DNA of 64,000 nt from Halomonas sp. SpR8 (GCF_031010195.1 NZ_JAUAMC010000007.1:124001-188000); one strand, 5' to 3'. Positions 1 to 9,758 are shown, counted from the stretch's first letter. Numbers and translations are program-made. Notes: generated by a model from the letters alone, not told the origin.

Positions 1-290
1 TGGTCGATGGCATTGATGAAGCGATCGCACATATTGAACATTATGGCTCTCACCATACGGATGCGATTGTCACCCAGGATTACTCACTTGCACGGCGCTT
101 TATGGCAGAGGTGGATTCCAGTTCGGTCATCGTTAATGCCTCGACTCGCTTTGCTGACGGCTTTGAGTACGGCCTGGGTGCCGAAATTGGTATTTCAACC
201 GATAAACTTCACGCCCGTGGGCCGGTGGGGCTAGAGGGTTTAACCACACAGAAATACGTTGTCTTCGGTGACGGCCAGGTACGTGGGTAG
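1..290 (+). CDS. proA: Gamma-glutamyl phosphate reductase, C-terminal end (partial)
   Basis: The frame beginning at base 3 runs without a stop to TAG at 290 and encodes the last 95 residues of a glutamate-5-semialdehyde dehydrogenase. This enzyme reduces gamma-glutamyl phosphate to the semialdehyde in proline synthesis, in the cytoplasm. Recognisable family signatures are [22 protein letters not shown] and, near the end, the [15 protein letters not shown] stretch typical of ProA C termini. The 5' part lies outside the window. nadD follows after about 47 bp, an arrangement common in gammaproteobacteria. Confidence 0.93.
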   Translation, partial: VDGIDEAIAHIEHYGSHHTDAIVTQDYSLARRFMAEVDSSSVIVNASTRFADGFEYGLGAEIGISTDKLHARGPVGLEGLTTQKYVVFGDGQVRG

Positions 291-337
291 GCTATGGCTA
301 GGCATAAGTAGGTTACTGACATGAATAAGGTGTTGGC

Positions 338-997
338 ATGATTCAAACGGCACAGCGAATTGGCATGTTGGGCGGCACATTCGACCCCATTCATGTTGGG
401 CATTTGCGTAGCGCGGTCGAGTTATTAGAAGTGCTATCGCTTGATCAGTTGCACATGATACCCGCTAAGCAGCCGCCGTTACGCGACAGGCCCCAGGTCT
501 CGGCGCGACAGCGCTTGGCGCTTTTAAAAGCGGGTATCGGCGATACGCCGGGGCTAATTGCCGATGAGCGTGAGCTGCAACGGGCAGGGCCGTCCTATAG
601 CGCTGATACGCTTGCCGAGCTGCGCGCCGAGTACGGTAGGCAGGCACGGCTGGTCATGATTATTGGCTTTGATACTTTTTTGCGGCTCGCTGAGTGGTAT
701 CAGCCTGAGCGTCTTTTCGAGCTTGCCAATCTAGTCGTGATTGCTCGTCCCGGTTACAGCGAGCCATTGCCGGCATTATTAACGGAACTGGTCGAACATC
801 GTAGAGTCGATAGCGTTGAGACATTAATGCAGCGCCCCTGTGGTGGTTATTTGCCGTTGGAGCTGCCCTCGCTAATGGCAATTTCTGCGACCTATATTCG
901 CGAGTGTTTAGCACGGGGCAAGAGCGTGCGCTATTTGGTGCCCGCCAGCGTTGAACAGGCCATTGAGCATGACGGACTTTATCGGCAGCGTGAATAG
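338..997 (+). CDS. nadD: Nicotinate-nucleotide adenylyltransferase
   Basis: A 219-residue cytoplasmic enzyme that adenylates nicotinate mononucleotide to deamido-NAD+ in NAD synthesis. The nucleotidyltransferase signature GGTFDPIHVGH lies at about residues 12-22, and the C-terminal ISATYIR motif (ISxTxxR, ATP binding) is near residue 190. The length is normal for the family. It sits between proA and rsfS-rlmH, the standard order upstream of mrdA-rodA in many gammaproteobacteria, so co-transcription is likely. Confidence 0.95.
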   Translation: MIQTAQRIGMLGGTFDPIHVGHLRSAVELLEVLSLDQLHMIPAKQPPLRDRPQVSARQRLALLKAGIGDTPGLIADERELQRAGPSYSADTLAELRAEYGRQARLVMIIGFDTFLRLAEWYQPERLFELANLVVIARPGYSEPLPALLTELVEHRRVDSVETLMQRPCGGYLPLELPSLMAISATYIRECLARGKSVRYLVPASVEQAIEHDGLYRQRE

Positions 998-1075
998 CGC
1001 TGGCAGTCACCAAAGAAGCCGTTACAATGGCCGGCTTTATTGATTGATTACCCAACGAGGTTGTCTTTAGGAGTC

Positions 1076-1474
1076 ATGCACATCGATACATTGAAAAATC
1101 TAGCGGTTGACGCGTTAGAAGAACTGAAAGCACGCGACATTACCCAGTTGGATGTCGCTAAATTAACCGAGGTCACTGACCTCATGCTAATTGCCAGCGG
1201 TACGTCGACACGTCATGTCGCTGCTCTGGCGCAAAACGTAGTGGAAAAGGCCAAAGCTGCAGGCGTAGGGCCGTTGGGCGTTGAAGGTGGCGATAACGCC
1301 GATTGGGTGCTGGTCGACCTGGGCGACGTTGTGGTTCACGTGATGATGCCCGAGGCACGCGCCTTATACGATTTAGAGCGGCTATGGGCCGATCTGCCTA
1401 GTGATTCTGGCGCTATCTCCGGAGCGCTCAATGAAACACTCGAACGTTTCCATGAGCGAGCCGGCATGTCATGA
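1076..1474 (+). CDS. rsfS: Ribosomal silencing factor RsfS
   Basis: A 132-residue protein of the RsfS/Iojap family. It binds ribosomal protein uL14 on the 50S subunit and blocks subunit joining when nutrients run out. Seen in the sequence: the domain opening (MHIDTLKNLAVDALEELKA), the SGTSTRHV motif and GGDNADWVLVDLGDVVVH. I chose ATG 1076 because a TAGGAG ribosome binding site lies about 5 bases upstream; an upstream in-frame ATG at 1040 would add 12 residues without a comparable site. The last bases overlap rlmH (ATGA), indicating translational coupling. Confidence 0.93.
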   Translation: MHIDTLKNLAVDALEELKARDITQLDVAKLTEVTDLMLIASGTSTRHVAALAQNVVEKAKAAGVGPLGVEGGDNADWVLVDLGDVVVHVMMPEARALYDLERLWADLPSDSGAISGALNETLERFHERAGMS

Positions 1475-1938
1475 GGATTCGGCTGTTAGCGGTGGGAAGC
1501 AAAATGCCAGCTTGGGTTGAAGAGGGTGTTGAGACCTACCGCAAGCGGCTCCCCAGAGATTTCAATCTCGAAATTGAAGAAATCGCGCTCGGCCAGCGTG
1601 GCAAAAATGCTGACATCGCGAAGGCGCGCGCTCAAGAGGCGCAGCGAATTCGCGATAAACTACGTGGCGACGAGTATGTCGTTGCTTTGGAAGTTAAGGG
1701 CAAGCCGTGGACGACCGAGCAGTTGGCGCAAGAGGCGGATGCTTGGCGCATGTCAGGGCGCGATATTGTGCTGCTGGTGGGCGGGCCGGACGGGCTTGAG
1801 CCTTCGCTTTCCGCTACGGCTGAAAAGACGTGGTCGATTTCTCCGCTGACGCTGCCACACCCCTTGGTACGAATTATCCTGGCCGAACAGTTGTACCGTG
1901 CTTGGACACTACTGGTAGGCCACCCTTATCACCGCTGA
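1471..1938 (+). CDS. rlmH: 23S rRNA (pseudouridine1915-N3)-methyltransferase
   Basis: A 155-residue SPOUT-class methyltransferase that methylates pseudouridine 1915 of 23S rRNA, acting on the assembled 70S ribosome. The SAM-binding knot is visible as LLVGGPDGL, and the C-terminal LAEQLYRAWTLLVGHPYHR is diagnostic of RlmH, ending with the conserved Tyr-His-Arg. The start codon overlaps the stop of rsfS by four bases, so the two ribosome-related genes probably form one transcript. Confidence 0.96.
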   Translation: MRIRLLAVGSKMPAWVEEGVETYRKRLPRDFNLEIEEIALGQRGKNADIAKARAQEAQRIRDKLRGDEYVVALEVKGKPWTTEQLAQEADAWRMSGRDIVLLVGGPDGLEPSLSATAEKTWSISPLTLPHPLVRIILAEQLYRAWTLLVGHPYHR

Positions 1939-2010
1939 CGGTTAAACGGTGAGCAATCGCTGTCAACGACCTGTTGCGCCTTTTTATTCGATTTGAGAGT
2001 CATCGTCGCC

Positions 2011-3918
2011 ATGCCGAAGCGCCCCAACACGCTAAAAAACTCTGAGCAAGAATTGCGTATTTTTCGTGTTAGGGCGTTGCTTGCCGTTTTAGTCGTATTG
2101 ACGCTGGCAAGCCTTATCATGGGGCGCTTGGTGTATTTGCAGATCGTTCAACATGATATGTACAGCACGCGTTCCGAAAATAACCGGGTGCGCGTCGAGC
2201 CTCTCCCGCCGAATCGTGGGCTCATTTATGACCGTAATGGCGTTCTGCTGGCTGAAAATCGCCCGACTTACAACCTGACGTTAGTTCGCGAGCGTGTCGA
2301 TGAGCTCGATGAGACACTGGCACTGCTGGTAGAGTTATTAGAACTGCCTGAAGAAGAGATTGAAGCCTTCAACGTGCGCTCCCGTCAGCGTCAACGCCCT
2401 TATCAACCTGCGTTACTTATCAGTGATTTAAGCGAAGAGCAAATTGCTCGCTTGGCAGTTAATCGCCATCGCTTGCCAGGTGTTGAGATAGAGGCTCAGC
2501 CGTTGAGATATTATCCCGATGCCGACATCATGGCTCACGCATTGGGTTATGTTGGCCGAATTAACGCTGAAGAAATGAAGACATTGGATGCGGGTCGCTA
2601 CGCGGGAACCCATTTTATCGGTAAAACCGGTATCGAACGTTTTTACGAACAGGAGCTTCATGGTCAAGCAGGTTTGCGAAAGGTGGAAACCAACGCTCGC
2701 GGCCGCGTCTTGCGGGAGCTTGGACGCACTGACCCTGTGCCAGGTGAGAATATAACTCTGACGCTGGATAAGTCGCTGCAGATGCTGGCTTATGAACTGC
2801 TGGATGGTCGTCGCGGCTCGATTGTGGCTATCGCACCGGCAACCGGCGAGATTCTTGCTATGGCGTCGGCCCCCGGTTTTGACAGTAACCAGTTTGTCAC
2901 CGGTATTGACGTTGCATCTTATCGCGGCTTGCAGGAGGACCTTGACTTACCGCTATTTAATCGCGCCATTCGCGGTCACTACCCGCCGGGTTCTACGATC
3001 AAGCCTTTTTTAGCTTTGGCGGGTTTAGTGGAAGGAGTGATTACACCTGATAGCACGATTAATGATCCGGGCTATTACCAATTACCCAACGACTCCCGTC
3101 GCTACCGCAACTGGCTGCGTTGGGGGCATGGCCGAGTCGATATGGAGCGCTCTTTAGCGGTCTCTAATAATACCTACTACTACACCTTGGCGCATGATTT
3201 AGGTATCGATAATTTGCATAAGCAAATGAGTAACTTTGGATTTGGGCAGCGCGTTGCCCATGACGTTCAAGGTGAAAGCGGGGCGCTAATGCCGTCACGC
3301 GATTGGAAGCGCGGGCGTTTTAACCAGCCTTGGTACCCTGGCGAAACCCTCTCGGTAGGCATTGGGCAGGGTTATTGGCAGGTAACTCCTCTCCAACTCG
3401 CCAGCGCTACGGCCACCCTGGCCAACCGCGGTCATTGGGTAAAACCCAGGTTAGCCCGTCAGATCGGCGATACCCCCGTGCCGCGTGACTTGCCGGATAC
3501 CCTCAATGATATTGAGCTAGCCAACGACAGTTGGTGGGATCGTGTATTTAACGGTATGGAAAAAGTGATGAGCGGTACTGAAGGTACCGCTCGTCGGACC
3601 GGCGTAGGTCTTGAGTACCGCATGGGCGGTAAATCAGGCACCGCGCAGGTGTTCTCGTTAGGTCAGGATCAACGCTACAACGCCGATGAGATAGCGGAGC
3701 GGCTGCGTGACCATGCACTGTTTATTGCCTTTGCCCCACTGGACGATCCTCAGATTGCCGTGTCAGTGATTGTAGAGAACGCCGGCGGCGGAAGTACTCA
3801 TGCGGCCCATTTGGCGCGCGCAATGACCGATGCCTGGTTGTTGAAAGACGATGCGCCTGATGCAGAGGAAGTACGCGAAGTGCTAGAGAGAGATGATGCC
3901 AATGTGGAGGGTAACTAA
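2011..3918 (+). CDS. mrdA: Peptidoglycan D,D-transpeptidase PBP2
   Basis: Penicillin-binding protein 2, the monofunctional transpeptidase of the elongasome, which works with RodA to insert lateral-wall peptidoglycan. About 635 residues: a short cytoplasmic N terminus, one membrane anchor (roughly residues 22-45), a pedestal domain, then the transpeptidase domain. The active-site motifs are present: SxxK as PPGSTIKP (Ser about 328), SxN as SNN, and KSGTAQV (Lys about 541). ATG 2011 is preferred; an in-frame TTG at 1993 would extend it by six residues. rodA begins three bases after the stop. Confidence 0.95.
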   Translation: MPKRPNTLKNSEQELRIFRVRALLAVLVVLTLASLIMGRLVYLQIVQHDMYSTRSENNRVRVEPLPPNRGLIYDRNGVLLAENRPTYNLTLVRERVDELDETLALLVELLELPEEEIEAFNVRSRQRQRPYQPALLISDLSEEQIARLAVNRHRLPGVEIEAQPLRYYPDADIMAHALGYVGRINAEEMKTLDAGRYAGTHFIGKTGIERFYEQELHGQAGLRKVETNARGRVLRELGRTDPVPGENITLTLDKSLQMLAYELLDGRRGSIVAIAPATGEILAMASAPGFDSNQFVTGIDVASYRGLQEDLDLPLFNRAIRGHYPPGSTIKPFLALAGLVEGVITPDSTINDPGYYQLPNDSRRYRNWLRWGHGRVDMERSLAVSNNTYYYTLAHDLGIDNLHKQMSNFGFGQRVAHDVQGESGALMPSRDWKRGRFNQPWYPGETLSVGIGQGYWQVTPLQLASATATLANRGHWVKPRLARQIGDTPVPRDLPDTLNDIELANDSWWDRVFNGMEKVMSGTEGTARRTGVGLEYRMGGKSGTAQVFSLGQDQRYNADEIAERLRDHALFIAFAPLDDPQIAVSVIVENAGGGSTHAAHLARAMTDAWLLKDDAPDAEEVREVLERDDANVEGN

Positions 3919-3921
3919 GCC

Positions 3922-5082
3922 ATGCCTTGGCATTATATCGCCCGTTCGATGCGGAGGCATCCAGTGCGGCCACCGGAGAGTGGTATCCCGCGGCGCAAAA
4001 GCATCTGGGAGCGAATCCATATTGATCCATGGCTGCTTGGCTTGCTGTTGGTGCTTATGGGGGGAGGCTTAGTCGTTCTTTACAGCGCTACCGGTCAGTC
4101 CATCGATGCGGTGATTGCCCAAAGCCTGCGTTTTGGTATAGCGCTGGTAGGTATGGCGATTATTGCCCAACTTTCGCCCTCCACTTTTTTACGTTTTGCG
4201 CCACTGGCCTATGGTATCGGCTTGGCCATGTTGATAGCCGTTGAGGTGGCGGGTGATATAGGGATGGGGGCCAAGCGCTGGCTTGAGATTCCGGGGGTGA
4301 TTCGTTTTCAGCCCTCGGAAATGATGAAGCTGGCGGCACCGTTGATGGTTGCGGCTTATCTTAACCGCTGTGAACTGCCGCCGCGGCTGCGCGATATAGC
4401 GATATGTGCGGTCATCATCGGTGTGCCGGTCGTGCTGACGGCGATCCAACCTGATTTGGGCACTTCGCTGCTAGTGGCGAGTGCTGCGGTAATCGTGGTG
4501 CTGTTAGCGGGTTTGTCATGGCGGTTAATAGGATTTATGGCCGTGCTGGGGGCGGCGTGTGTTCCTATATTATGGATAAACATGCATAACTATCAGCGTC
4601 AGCGCGTATTGACGTTTTTGAATCCAGATAGCGACCCGCTAGGCTCTGGGTGGAATATTATTCAATCGACCACGGCCATTGGTAGCGGTGGCTTGTGGGG
4701 GAAAGGGTGGCTTCAGGGGACTCAGTCCCAGTTGGAGTTTTTGCCTGAGCGGCACACGGATTTTATTATCGCTGTACTAGGTGAAGAGTTCGGGCTAGTA
4801 GGCATGTTGGTGCTGCTGTGCCTGTATCTGTTAATCATCAGCCGTGGTTTATGGATGGCAAGCGGCGCTCAAGATACCTTTGGGCGCTTAGTGGCGGGCA
4901 GTATTATTTTGACGTTTTTTATCTATGTCTTCGTCAACATGGGCATGGTGAGCGGCATTCTGCCCGTCGTTGGCGTGCCGCTACCGTTAGTCAGCTTCGG
5001 TGGCACCTCAAGCGTGACCTTGTTAGCGGGTTTCGGTATTCTCATGTCGATACATGCCCACCGTCGGCTGCTGTCGCGTTAA
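3922..5082 (+). CDS. rodA: Peptidoglycan glycosyltransferase RodA (SEDS family)
   Basis: A 386-residue multipass inner-membrane SEDS protein that polymerises glycan strands from lipid II as the partner of PBP2. About ten hydrophobic segments follow a basic N terminus. The SEDS features include the GAKRWLEIPGVIRFQPSE loop, the IQPDLGTSLL segment containing the functionally essential Asp, and the C-terminal PLVSFGGTS motif. It starts almost immediately after mrdA, as expected for this functional pair. Confidence 0.96.
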   Translation: MPWHYIARSMRRHPVRPPESGIPRRKSIWERIHIDPWLLGLLLVLMGGGLVVLYSATGQSIDAVIAQSLRFGIALVGMAIIAQLSPSTFLRFAPLAYGIGLAMLIAVEVAGDIGMGAKRWLEIPGVIRFQPSEMMKLAAPLMVAAYLNRCELPPRLRDIAICAVIIGVPVVLTAIQPDLGTSLLVASAAVIVVLLAGLSWRLIGFMAVLGAACVPILWINMHNYQRQRVLTFLNPDSDPLGSGWNIIQSTTAIGSGGLWGKGWLQGTQSQLEFLPERHTDFIIAVLGEEFGLVGMLVLLCLYLLIISRGLWMASGAQDTFGRLVAGSIILTFFIYVFVNMGMVSGILPVVGVPLPLVSFGGTSSVTLLAGFGILMSIHAHRRLLSR

Positions 5083-5141
5083 GAAGCCAATTTACCGTCC
5101 ACGCGCGAACTGCTCGCGAATGGAGACCTAAGTAACGAATG

Positions 5142-5216
5142 GTTCTGGAAAAGTTAGTTCTGGAATAGATAGTTCTGGAATGGATAGTTCTGGCATGGAT
5201 AGTTCGGGAGTGGAGA
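5142..5216 (+). repeat. Tandem array of five 15-bp units upstream of mltB
   Basis: Five consecutive 15-bp units of the type GTTCTGGAATGGATA fill the gap between rodA and mltB. Units two to four are nearly identical and the outer ones are more diverged. The last unit (GTTCGGGAGTGGAGA) ends four bases before the mltB ATG, so the mltB ribosome binding site (GGGAG/GGAG) is part of the repeat. Other 15-bp-period arrays occur at 10976, 13724 and 36959. Confidence 0.85.
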
Positions 5217-5220
5217 GTTA

Positions 5221-6297
5221 ATGAACAGGGTCAAAGGAAAGACGAGCGGTTATTTATTGGTGGCCTTGATGTGCTGTTCAGCGCCCGTGGTATTTGCCAA
5301 TGAGCCTGCGCAAGCCTCTCAGCAAGACACTGCCCGCCAGGGTTTTGCCCCGCAGCAGAATGCTGATAGCCGAGCGCTGATGAATGAGTTGGTTGAGCAG
5401 GGGTTGCCGCAAGCGTGGCTAGAAGAGTCGCTGGGTCGGGCACATTATACGCAAAACGTGTTGGACGCCATGGAGGGCGCCGCTGAGCGTCGCCTTAAAT
5501 GGTATGAGTATCGCGCTATTTTTCTGACTCAGCAGCGCATTGAAGAAGGCGTTGCTTTTATTGAAGCCCACGCTGATGCATTAGCGCGGGCCGAAAGCAC
5601 TTATGGAGTGCCTGCCGAGGTTATTACTGCCATTATTGGTGTCGAGACTTATTATGGCCGCCATAAAGGTCAGCACCGTGTATTGGACTCTCTGGCCACG
5701 CTGGCATTTCATCACCCGACAAGAGGCGATTTTTTTCGCGGTGAACTCGCGGCGTTTTTACGCATAGCCTATGAGCAGCAGGTTGATCCGACTGAGCTTC
5801 GCGGCTCTTACGCGGGCGCCATGGGCTATCCGCAGTTTATTCCCACTAGTTATCAAGCCTATGCGGTGGATTTTGATGATGATGGGCGCCGTGACCTGTG
5901 GGAGAATCCGGTCGACGCTATCGGCAGTGTGGCAAATTATTTTGCTGAACACGGCTGGAAGCCAGGTGGCGACATTTACCATCAGGCCGACGGCCCAGAT
6001 GTGCTGCCCGTAGAGCTACTAAAAGAGCTGTCGTTCAATCAAACGTCGTCTCCCACGGTAACCATCGCGCAGCTTGCCGACCATGGGCTAGAACCCAGTG
6101 AGCCGCTGGATGATGCGTTAGAGGTGGTGCCGTTGGCGCTTGAGTTTGCCGATGGTGAAACGCGCTATCGGTTTGGCGAGTTCAACTTTTATGTCATTAC
6201 CCGCTACAACCATAGCCACCTTTATGGCATGGCTGTCGCCGAGCTATCGGAAGCGATTGCCGAGCTAGAAAATGAGTTGCACGAGGACGAGGCATGA
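5221..6297 (+). CDS. mltB: Lytic murein transglycosylase B
   Basis: A 358-residue periplasmic lytic transglycosylase that cleaves the MurNAc-GlcNAc bond and releases 1,6-anhydro ends. The N terminus is a Sec signal peptide (MNRVKGKTSGYLLVALM then a cysteine-containing stretch ending in VFA). I see no clean lipobox, so it may be soluble rather than lipid-anchored. The MltB catalytic Glu lies in IIGVETYYGR (about residue 142), followed by the family motifs GAMGYPQFIPTSY and DFDDDGRRDLW. The stop overlaps the rlpA start (ATGA). Confidence 0.93.
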   Translation: MNRVKGKTSGYLLVALMCCSAPVVFANEPAQASQQDTARQGFAPQQNADSRALMNELVEQGLPQAWLEESLGRAHYTQNVLDAMEGAAERRLKWYEYRAIFLTQQRIEEGVAFIEAHADALARAESTYGVPAEVITAIIGVETYYGRHKGQHRVLDSLATLAFHHPTRGDFFRGELAAFLRIAYEQQVDPTELRGSYAGAMGYPQFIPTSYQAYAVDFDDDGRRDLWENPVDAIGSVANYFAEHGWKPGGDIYHQADGPDVLPVELLKELSFNQTSSPTVTIAQLADHGLEPSEPLDDALEVVPLALEFADGETRYRFGEFNFYVITRYNHSHLYGMAVAELSEAIAELENELHEDEA

Positions 6298-7382
6298 ATA
6301 CTTGCTTGCTAAAGCCCCGATTTGCTAAAGCCTCTATAGCGACTGCCCAGCGTGCAGGGGGAGTGCTAGCTGTGTTGGCGTTGGTCAGTGGCTGTGCCAG
6401 CAACGACACACAGCGTGTTGACGCGCCTGGTACGTCCCAGCAAACGACCACTAATCAAGCGGCTGCGCCAGCCCCAACGGCTGCCGGCGCCAGCGGTGGT
6501 CGCTATGCCATGAGCGGTGATGCCTACCCCCTTGAGCCGCCGGATGTAACCAAGGTGCCCGACGCAGAGCCGCGGATAGAGCAGCCTTCACGTGCGGGCA
6601 ACCGGTCAAGCTATGAGGTGTGGGGCAAAACCTACCACGTGCTGCCCGATGCAACGGGGTATGAGAAGCGTGGCACGGCATCCTGGTATGGTGAGAAATT
6701 CCATGGTTACGCGACGTCTAACGGTGAAATCTACGACATGTATAAAATGTCGGCGGCCCACCGTTCGCTGCCACTGCCAACCTTTGCGCGGGTAACCAGT
6801 CTAGATAGCGGCCAATCGGTGATTGTGCGCGTCAATGATCGCGGGCCTTTCCATAGTGATCGTGAAATAGATCTCTCTTATGCAGCGGCGGCGCGGCTAG
6901 GGTTTCTCGACCACGGCACCGGTTCTGTGAAAGTGGAGGCGATTGATCCTCAACAATGGCTAGCCGAGCGTGGTAGAGATGGTAGCGCGCCTATCCAGTC
7001 AAGGGCGTCAGAAGCACCCCGTGTCGCAGCAAACACTGTGCCTGCCGCTTCTCGTCAAGAGGTCCCAGCGCCTTCAGCGCAGCCACCATCGCAGTCACAA
7101 GCCCAGTCACAAGCTCAGGCATCGACCTCGGAGTTTCAGAACCAACCAAATCAAAATGATGCTAGCAACGCGGTTTATCTCCAAATAGCTGCTTTAGGTA
7201 ACCCGGAAGGCGCGCAGCAGTTACAGCGGCGTTTGCAGGGTGAGCAGCCTCATTCCGTACGTATCATGAACGATGCCAGCGTGTATCGTGTTCAAGTCGG
7301 CCCAATTAAACCTGGGCAAGAAACCCAGGTGCGTGAAACACTGCGCCAAGCAGGGTTTCCTCAGGTCTTTGTTGTGCGATAA
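6294..7382 (+). CDS. rlpA: Septal ring lytic transglycosylase RlpA
   Basis: A 362-residue outer-membrane lipoprotein with a lipobox LVSGC around residue 33. After a low-complexity linker comes a double-psi beta-barrel domain (GTASWYGEKFHGYATSNGE, then VIVRVNDRGPF), which in studied homologues cuts glycan strands lacking stem peptides. A second Gln/Ser/Ala-rich linker contains a short 12-bp DNA duplication coding for SQAQ. A SPOR domain at the C terminus (about residues 290-362) binds denuded septal glycan. Translation is probably coupled to mltB. Confidence 0.93.
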   Translation: MNTCLLKPRFAKASIATAQRAGGVLAVLALVSGCASNDTQRVDAPGTSQQTTTNQAAAPAPTAAGASGGRYAMSGDAYPLEPPDVTKVPDAEPRIEQPSRAGNRSSYEVWGKTYHVLPDATGYEKRGTASWYGEKFHGYATSNGEIYDMYKMSAAHRSLPLPTFARVTSLDSGQSVIVRVNDRGPFHSDREIDLSYAAAARLGFLDHGTGSVKVEAIDPQQWLAERGRDGSAPIQSRASEAPRVAANTVPAASRQEVPAPSAQPPSQSQAQSQAQASTSEFQNQPNQNDASNAVYLQIAALGNPEGAQQLQRRLQGEQPHSVRIMNDASVYRVQVGPIKPGQETQVRETLRQAGFPQVFVVR

Positions 7383-7479
7383 TTCGCACCCTGTTTATTT
7401 CTTGTGGCGCGCCTAGCGCGCCACCGTGTTTTATAAATTAGCTTTGCAAGTAAGCTTTCAAGTAAGCGAGACTGACGTT

Positions 7480-8679
7480 ATGAACGTGTTTACATCCATT
7501 GGTCGCTCTGCGCGCCTGTGCCTTTTTGCTGCCATGGCGACAGTAGCGGTGCCTGTTTCAGCTCAGGTGATTCCGCAGCCGCAAACTATTATCCCCTCTG
7601 CCCCTCAGTTAGCGGCGAGTTCGTGGATACTCATGGATGCCAATAGTGGTCGTATATTGGCAGAGCATAACTCAGACGAGCGCCTGCCGCCGGCGAGCTT
7701 AACTAAGCTAATGACGGCCTATCTGGTTGAGCGTGAGTTGGATCGCGGCACTATCAAACCGGATGATATGATCAATGTTAGTGAAAAAGCCTGGCGTACC
7801 GGCGGCTCGAAAATGTTTATCGAGGTGGGTGATCAAGTCTCAGTCGATGATCTGCTGCACGGCATTATTATTGTATCGGGCAATGACGCCAGTGTTGCCA
7901 TGGCAGAACACTTGGCAGGTGGTGAAGCGCCGTTTGCGGATCTCATGAATCAGCACGCCACACGGTTGGGCATGGATAACACTAACTTCCAAAACGCCAC
8001 TGGTTTGCCAAGCGAGAATCACTATTCGACTGCCCACGATATGGCGCGTTTATCACAGCACATCATTAATGATTATCCTGAACACTACGAAATCTACTCC
8101 CATCGCACCTTCTCTTATGGCGGTATTGATCAACCCAACCGCAACCGCTTGCTATGGCGTGATCCTTCAGTAGATGGTCTCAAAACCGGCTGGACTACAG
8201 AAGCGGGTTTTTGCCTTGTGTCATCGGCTAAGCGCGATGATATGCGCTTGATTTCCGTTGTGATGGGGACCACGTCTGATGAGGCCCGCGCGCAGGAAAC
8301 GCAAAAACTGCTTAGCTACGGGTTCCGCTTTTTTGAGACATTGAAGCTTTATGAGCGCGGTGCTGTGCTGGCAACGCCTCGTGTTTGGGGTGGTGATATC
8401 AATGAGCTGCGGGTGGGTGTTGACGAAGAAGTGTATATGACCCTGCCTCGCAATCGTAATGAAGAGCTGCAAGCGCGCCTTAACATTGATCCAGACCTGC
8501 AAGCGCCGATTGCCATTGGTGATGAGGTCGGCACCTTAGAAGTTCACTTGGGTGATGAGGTCGTCGGTGAGCGTCGCTTAGTGGCGTTGGAAAACATCGA
8601 GGAGGGCGGCCTCTTCAAGCGTCTTTTTGACCAGGTACAGCGCTTCTTTAGTGGTCTGATCAGTAAGTTTACCGACTAA
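7480..8679 (+). CDS. dacA: D-alanyl-D-alanine carboxypeptidase (PBP5/6 type)
   Basis: A 399-residue low-molecular-mass penicillin-binding protein that trims the terminal D-Ala of stem peptides in the periplasm. It has a signal peptide ending at VSAQ, then the serine peptidase S11 domain with SLTK (PPASLTKLM), SGNDAS and KTG (LKTGWTTEAG), a C-terminal beta domain, and an amphipathic tail (GLFKRLFDQVQRFFSGL) for membrane association. ATG 7480 gives a proper signal peptide; an in-frame start at 7426 would put 18 extra residues before it. Confidence 0.95.
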   Translation: MNVFTSIGRSARLCLFAAMATVAVPVSAQVIPQPQTIIPSAPQLAASSWILMDANSGRILAEHNSDERLPPASLTKLMTAYLVERELDRGTIKPDDMINVSEKAWRTGGSKMFIEVGDQVSVDDLLHGIIIVSGNDASVAMAEHLAGGEAPFADLMNQHATRLGMDNTNFQNATGLPSENHYSTAHDMARLSQHIINDYPEHYEIYSHRTFSYGGIDQPNRNRLLWRDPSVDGLKTGWTTEAGFCLVSSAKRDDMRLISVVMGTTSDEARAQETQKLLSYGFRFFETLKLYERGAVLATPRVWGGDINELRVGVDEEVYMTLPRNRNEELQARLNIDPDLQAPIAIGDEVGTLEVHLGDEVVGERRLVALENIEEGGLFKRLFDQVQRFFSGLISKFTD

Positions 8680-8728
8680 TTGTGTTGGCTTTGGCCGTTG
8701 ATTTTGTATTAGTAACGATAGGTTCGCT

Positions 8729-9040
8729 ATGAAAAAAGATGCTCCACAGGGGCTGCGCGATTTGCGTCAACCGGCGGCTCAGGAGCCGCCTAAAATCACT
8801 TTCCCCTGTGATTATTCGTTAAAAGTCGTCGGCGATGCTGCCGACGACTTTCCCGCCTGTGTATGCCAAGTCATTGTGCGCCATGCGCCTGACTTCGACG
8901 CCACGACGATGCAGGTAGTTGACAGCCGCAACGGACGTTTCCAATCGGTACGAGTGATGATTAGAGCGACCAGCGAGCAGCACATTAAAGACCTGTTTGA
9001 AGACCTCAAGGCGACGGGTCGTGTGCATATGGTGGTGTGA
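8729..9040 (+). CDS. ybeD: DUF493 family protein YbeD
   Basis: A 103-residue cytoplasmic protein of the YbeD/DUF493 family with the ferredoxin-like ACT-type fold. Sequence signs are [11 protein letters not shown] near residue 28 and the C-terminal pattern with [23 protein letters not shown]. Its role is unknown, but it is almost always found between dacA and lipB, as here, and a regulatory role in lipoate metabolism has been suggested. It overlaps the lipB start by four bases. Confidence 0.9.
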   Translation: MKKDAPQGLRDLRQPAAQEPPKITFPCDYSLKVVGDAADDFPACVCQVIVRHAPDFDATTMQVVDSRNGRFQSVRVMIRATSEQHIKDLFEDLKATGRVHMVV

Positions 9041-9711
9041 CCGTGGACGACACCACGCCGATTGAGTTCTATCACTTGGGCCGCCAAACGTATCACCCCG
9101 TTTGGGAAGCGATGCGCGCACTAACCGATACCCGCGATGCCCAGACGCCTGATCAATTTTGGCTCGTCGAGCACGACCCGGTGTTTACCCAAGGGCAAGC
9201 AGGCAAGCCAGAGCATTTACTGCTGCCTGGCGATATTCCGGTCGTGCATACTGATCGCGGTGGTCAGGTCACCTACCACGGGCCAGGACAGGTGGTGCTT
9301 TATCCACTGTTGGATGTTAGGCGCGGCAAAATTGGCGTGCGGGATCTGGTCACGGCGTTAGAGAATGCGGTAATAGAGGTGTTGGGTGATTACGGCGTGA
9401 CCGCTAGAGCACGGCCAGATGCGCCCGGCGTCTATGTGCCAGTACAAGCGGGAGAGGCTAAGATTGCCTCGTTAGGCTTACGGATTCGGCGTGGCGCTAG
9501 TTTTCACGGTGTAGCGTTAAATGTTGACGGCGACTTGACGCCATTTCTACGCATTAATCCATGCGGCTACGCAGGCATGCCGATGGCAAAGCTTTCTGAC
9601 TTTGTCGAGCTGCCAAAGGATCATCGTGTAGGTGAGCAGCTAGCCAAGGCTCTGGCCAAACAGTTGGGCCGCCAGCTAATCTGTATTGATCGCTCGCCGT
9701 TATATGCTTAA
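9037..9711 (+). CDS. lipB: Octanoyl-[acyl-carrier-protein]:protein N-octanoyltransferase
   Basis: A 224-residue cytoplasmic enzyme that transfers octanoyl from ACP to lipoyl domains. LipB motifs are visible: [31 protein letters not shown] and, for the catalytic Lys, [13 protein letters not shown]. The catalytic Cys is in the NPCGYAGM segment. Translation starts at GTG 9037, overlapping ybeD, or at GTG 9043. It works with lipA, which lies downstream on the opposite strand. Confidence 0.95.
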   Translation: MTVDDTTPIEFYHLGRQTYHPVWEAMRALTDTRDAQTPDQFWLVEHDPVFTQGQAGKPEHLLLPGDIPVVHTDRGGQVTYHGPGQVVLYPLLDVRRGKIGVRDLVTALENAVIEVLGDYGVTARARPDAPGVYVPVQAGEAKIASLGLRIRRGASFHGVALNVDGDLTPFLRINPCGYAGMPMAKLSDFVELPKDHRVGEQLAKALAKQLGRQLICIDRSPLYA

Positions 9712-9758
9712 TTCCGCACTACCAATTCCACAATATTTAGCTCGCCCCTATATAAAAG

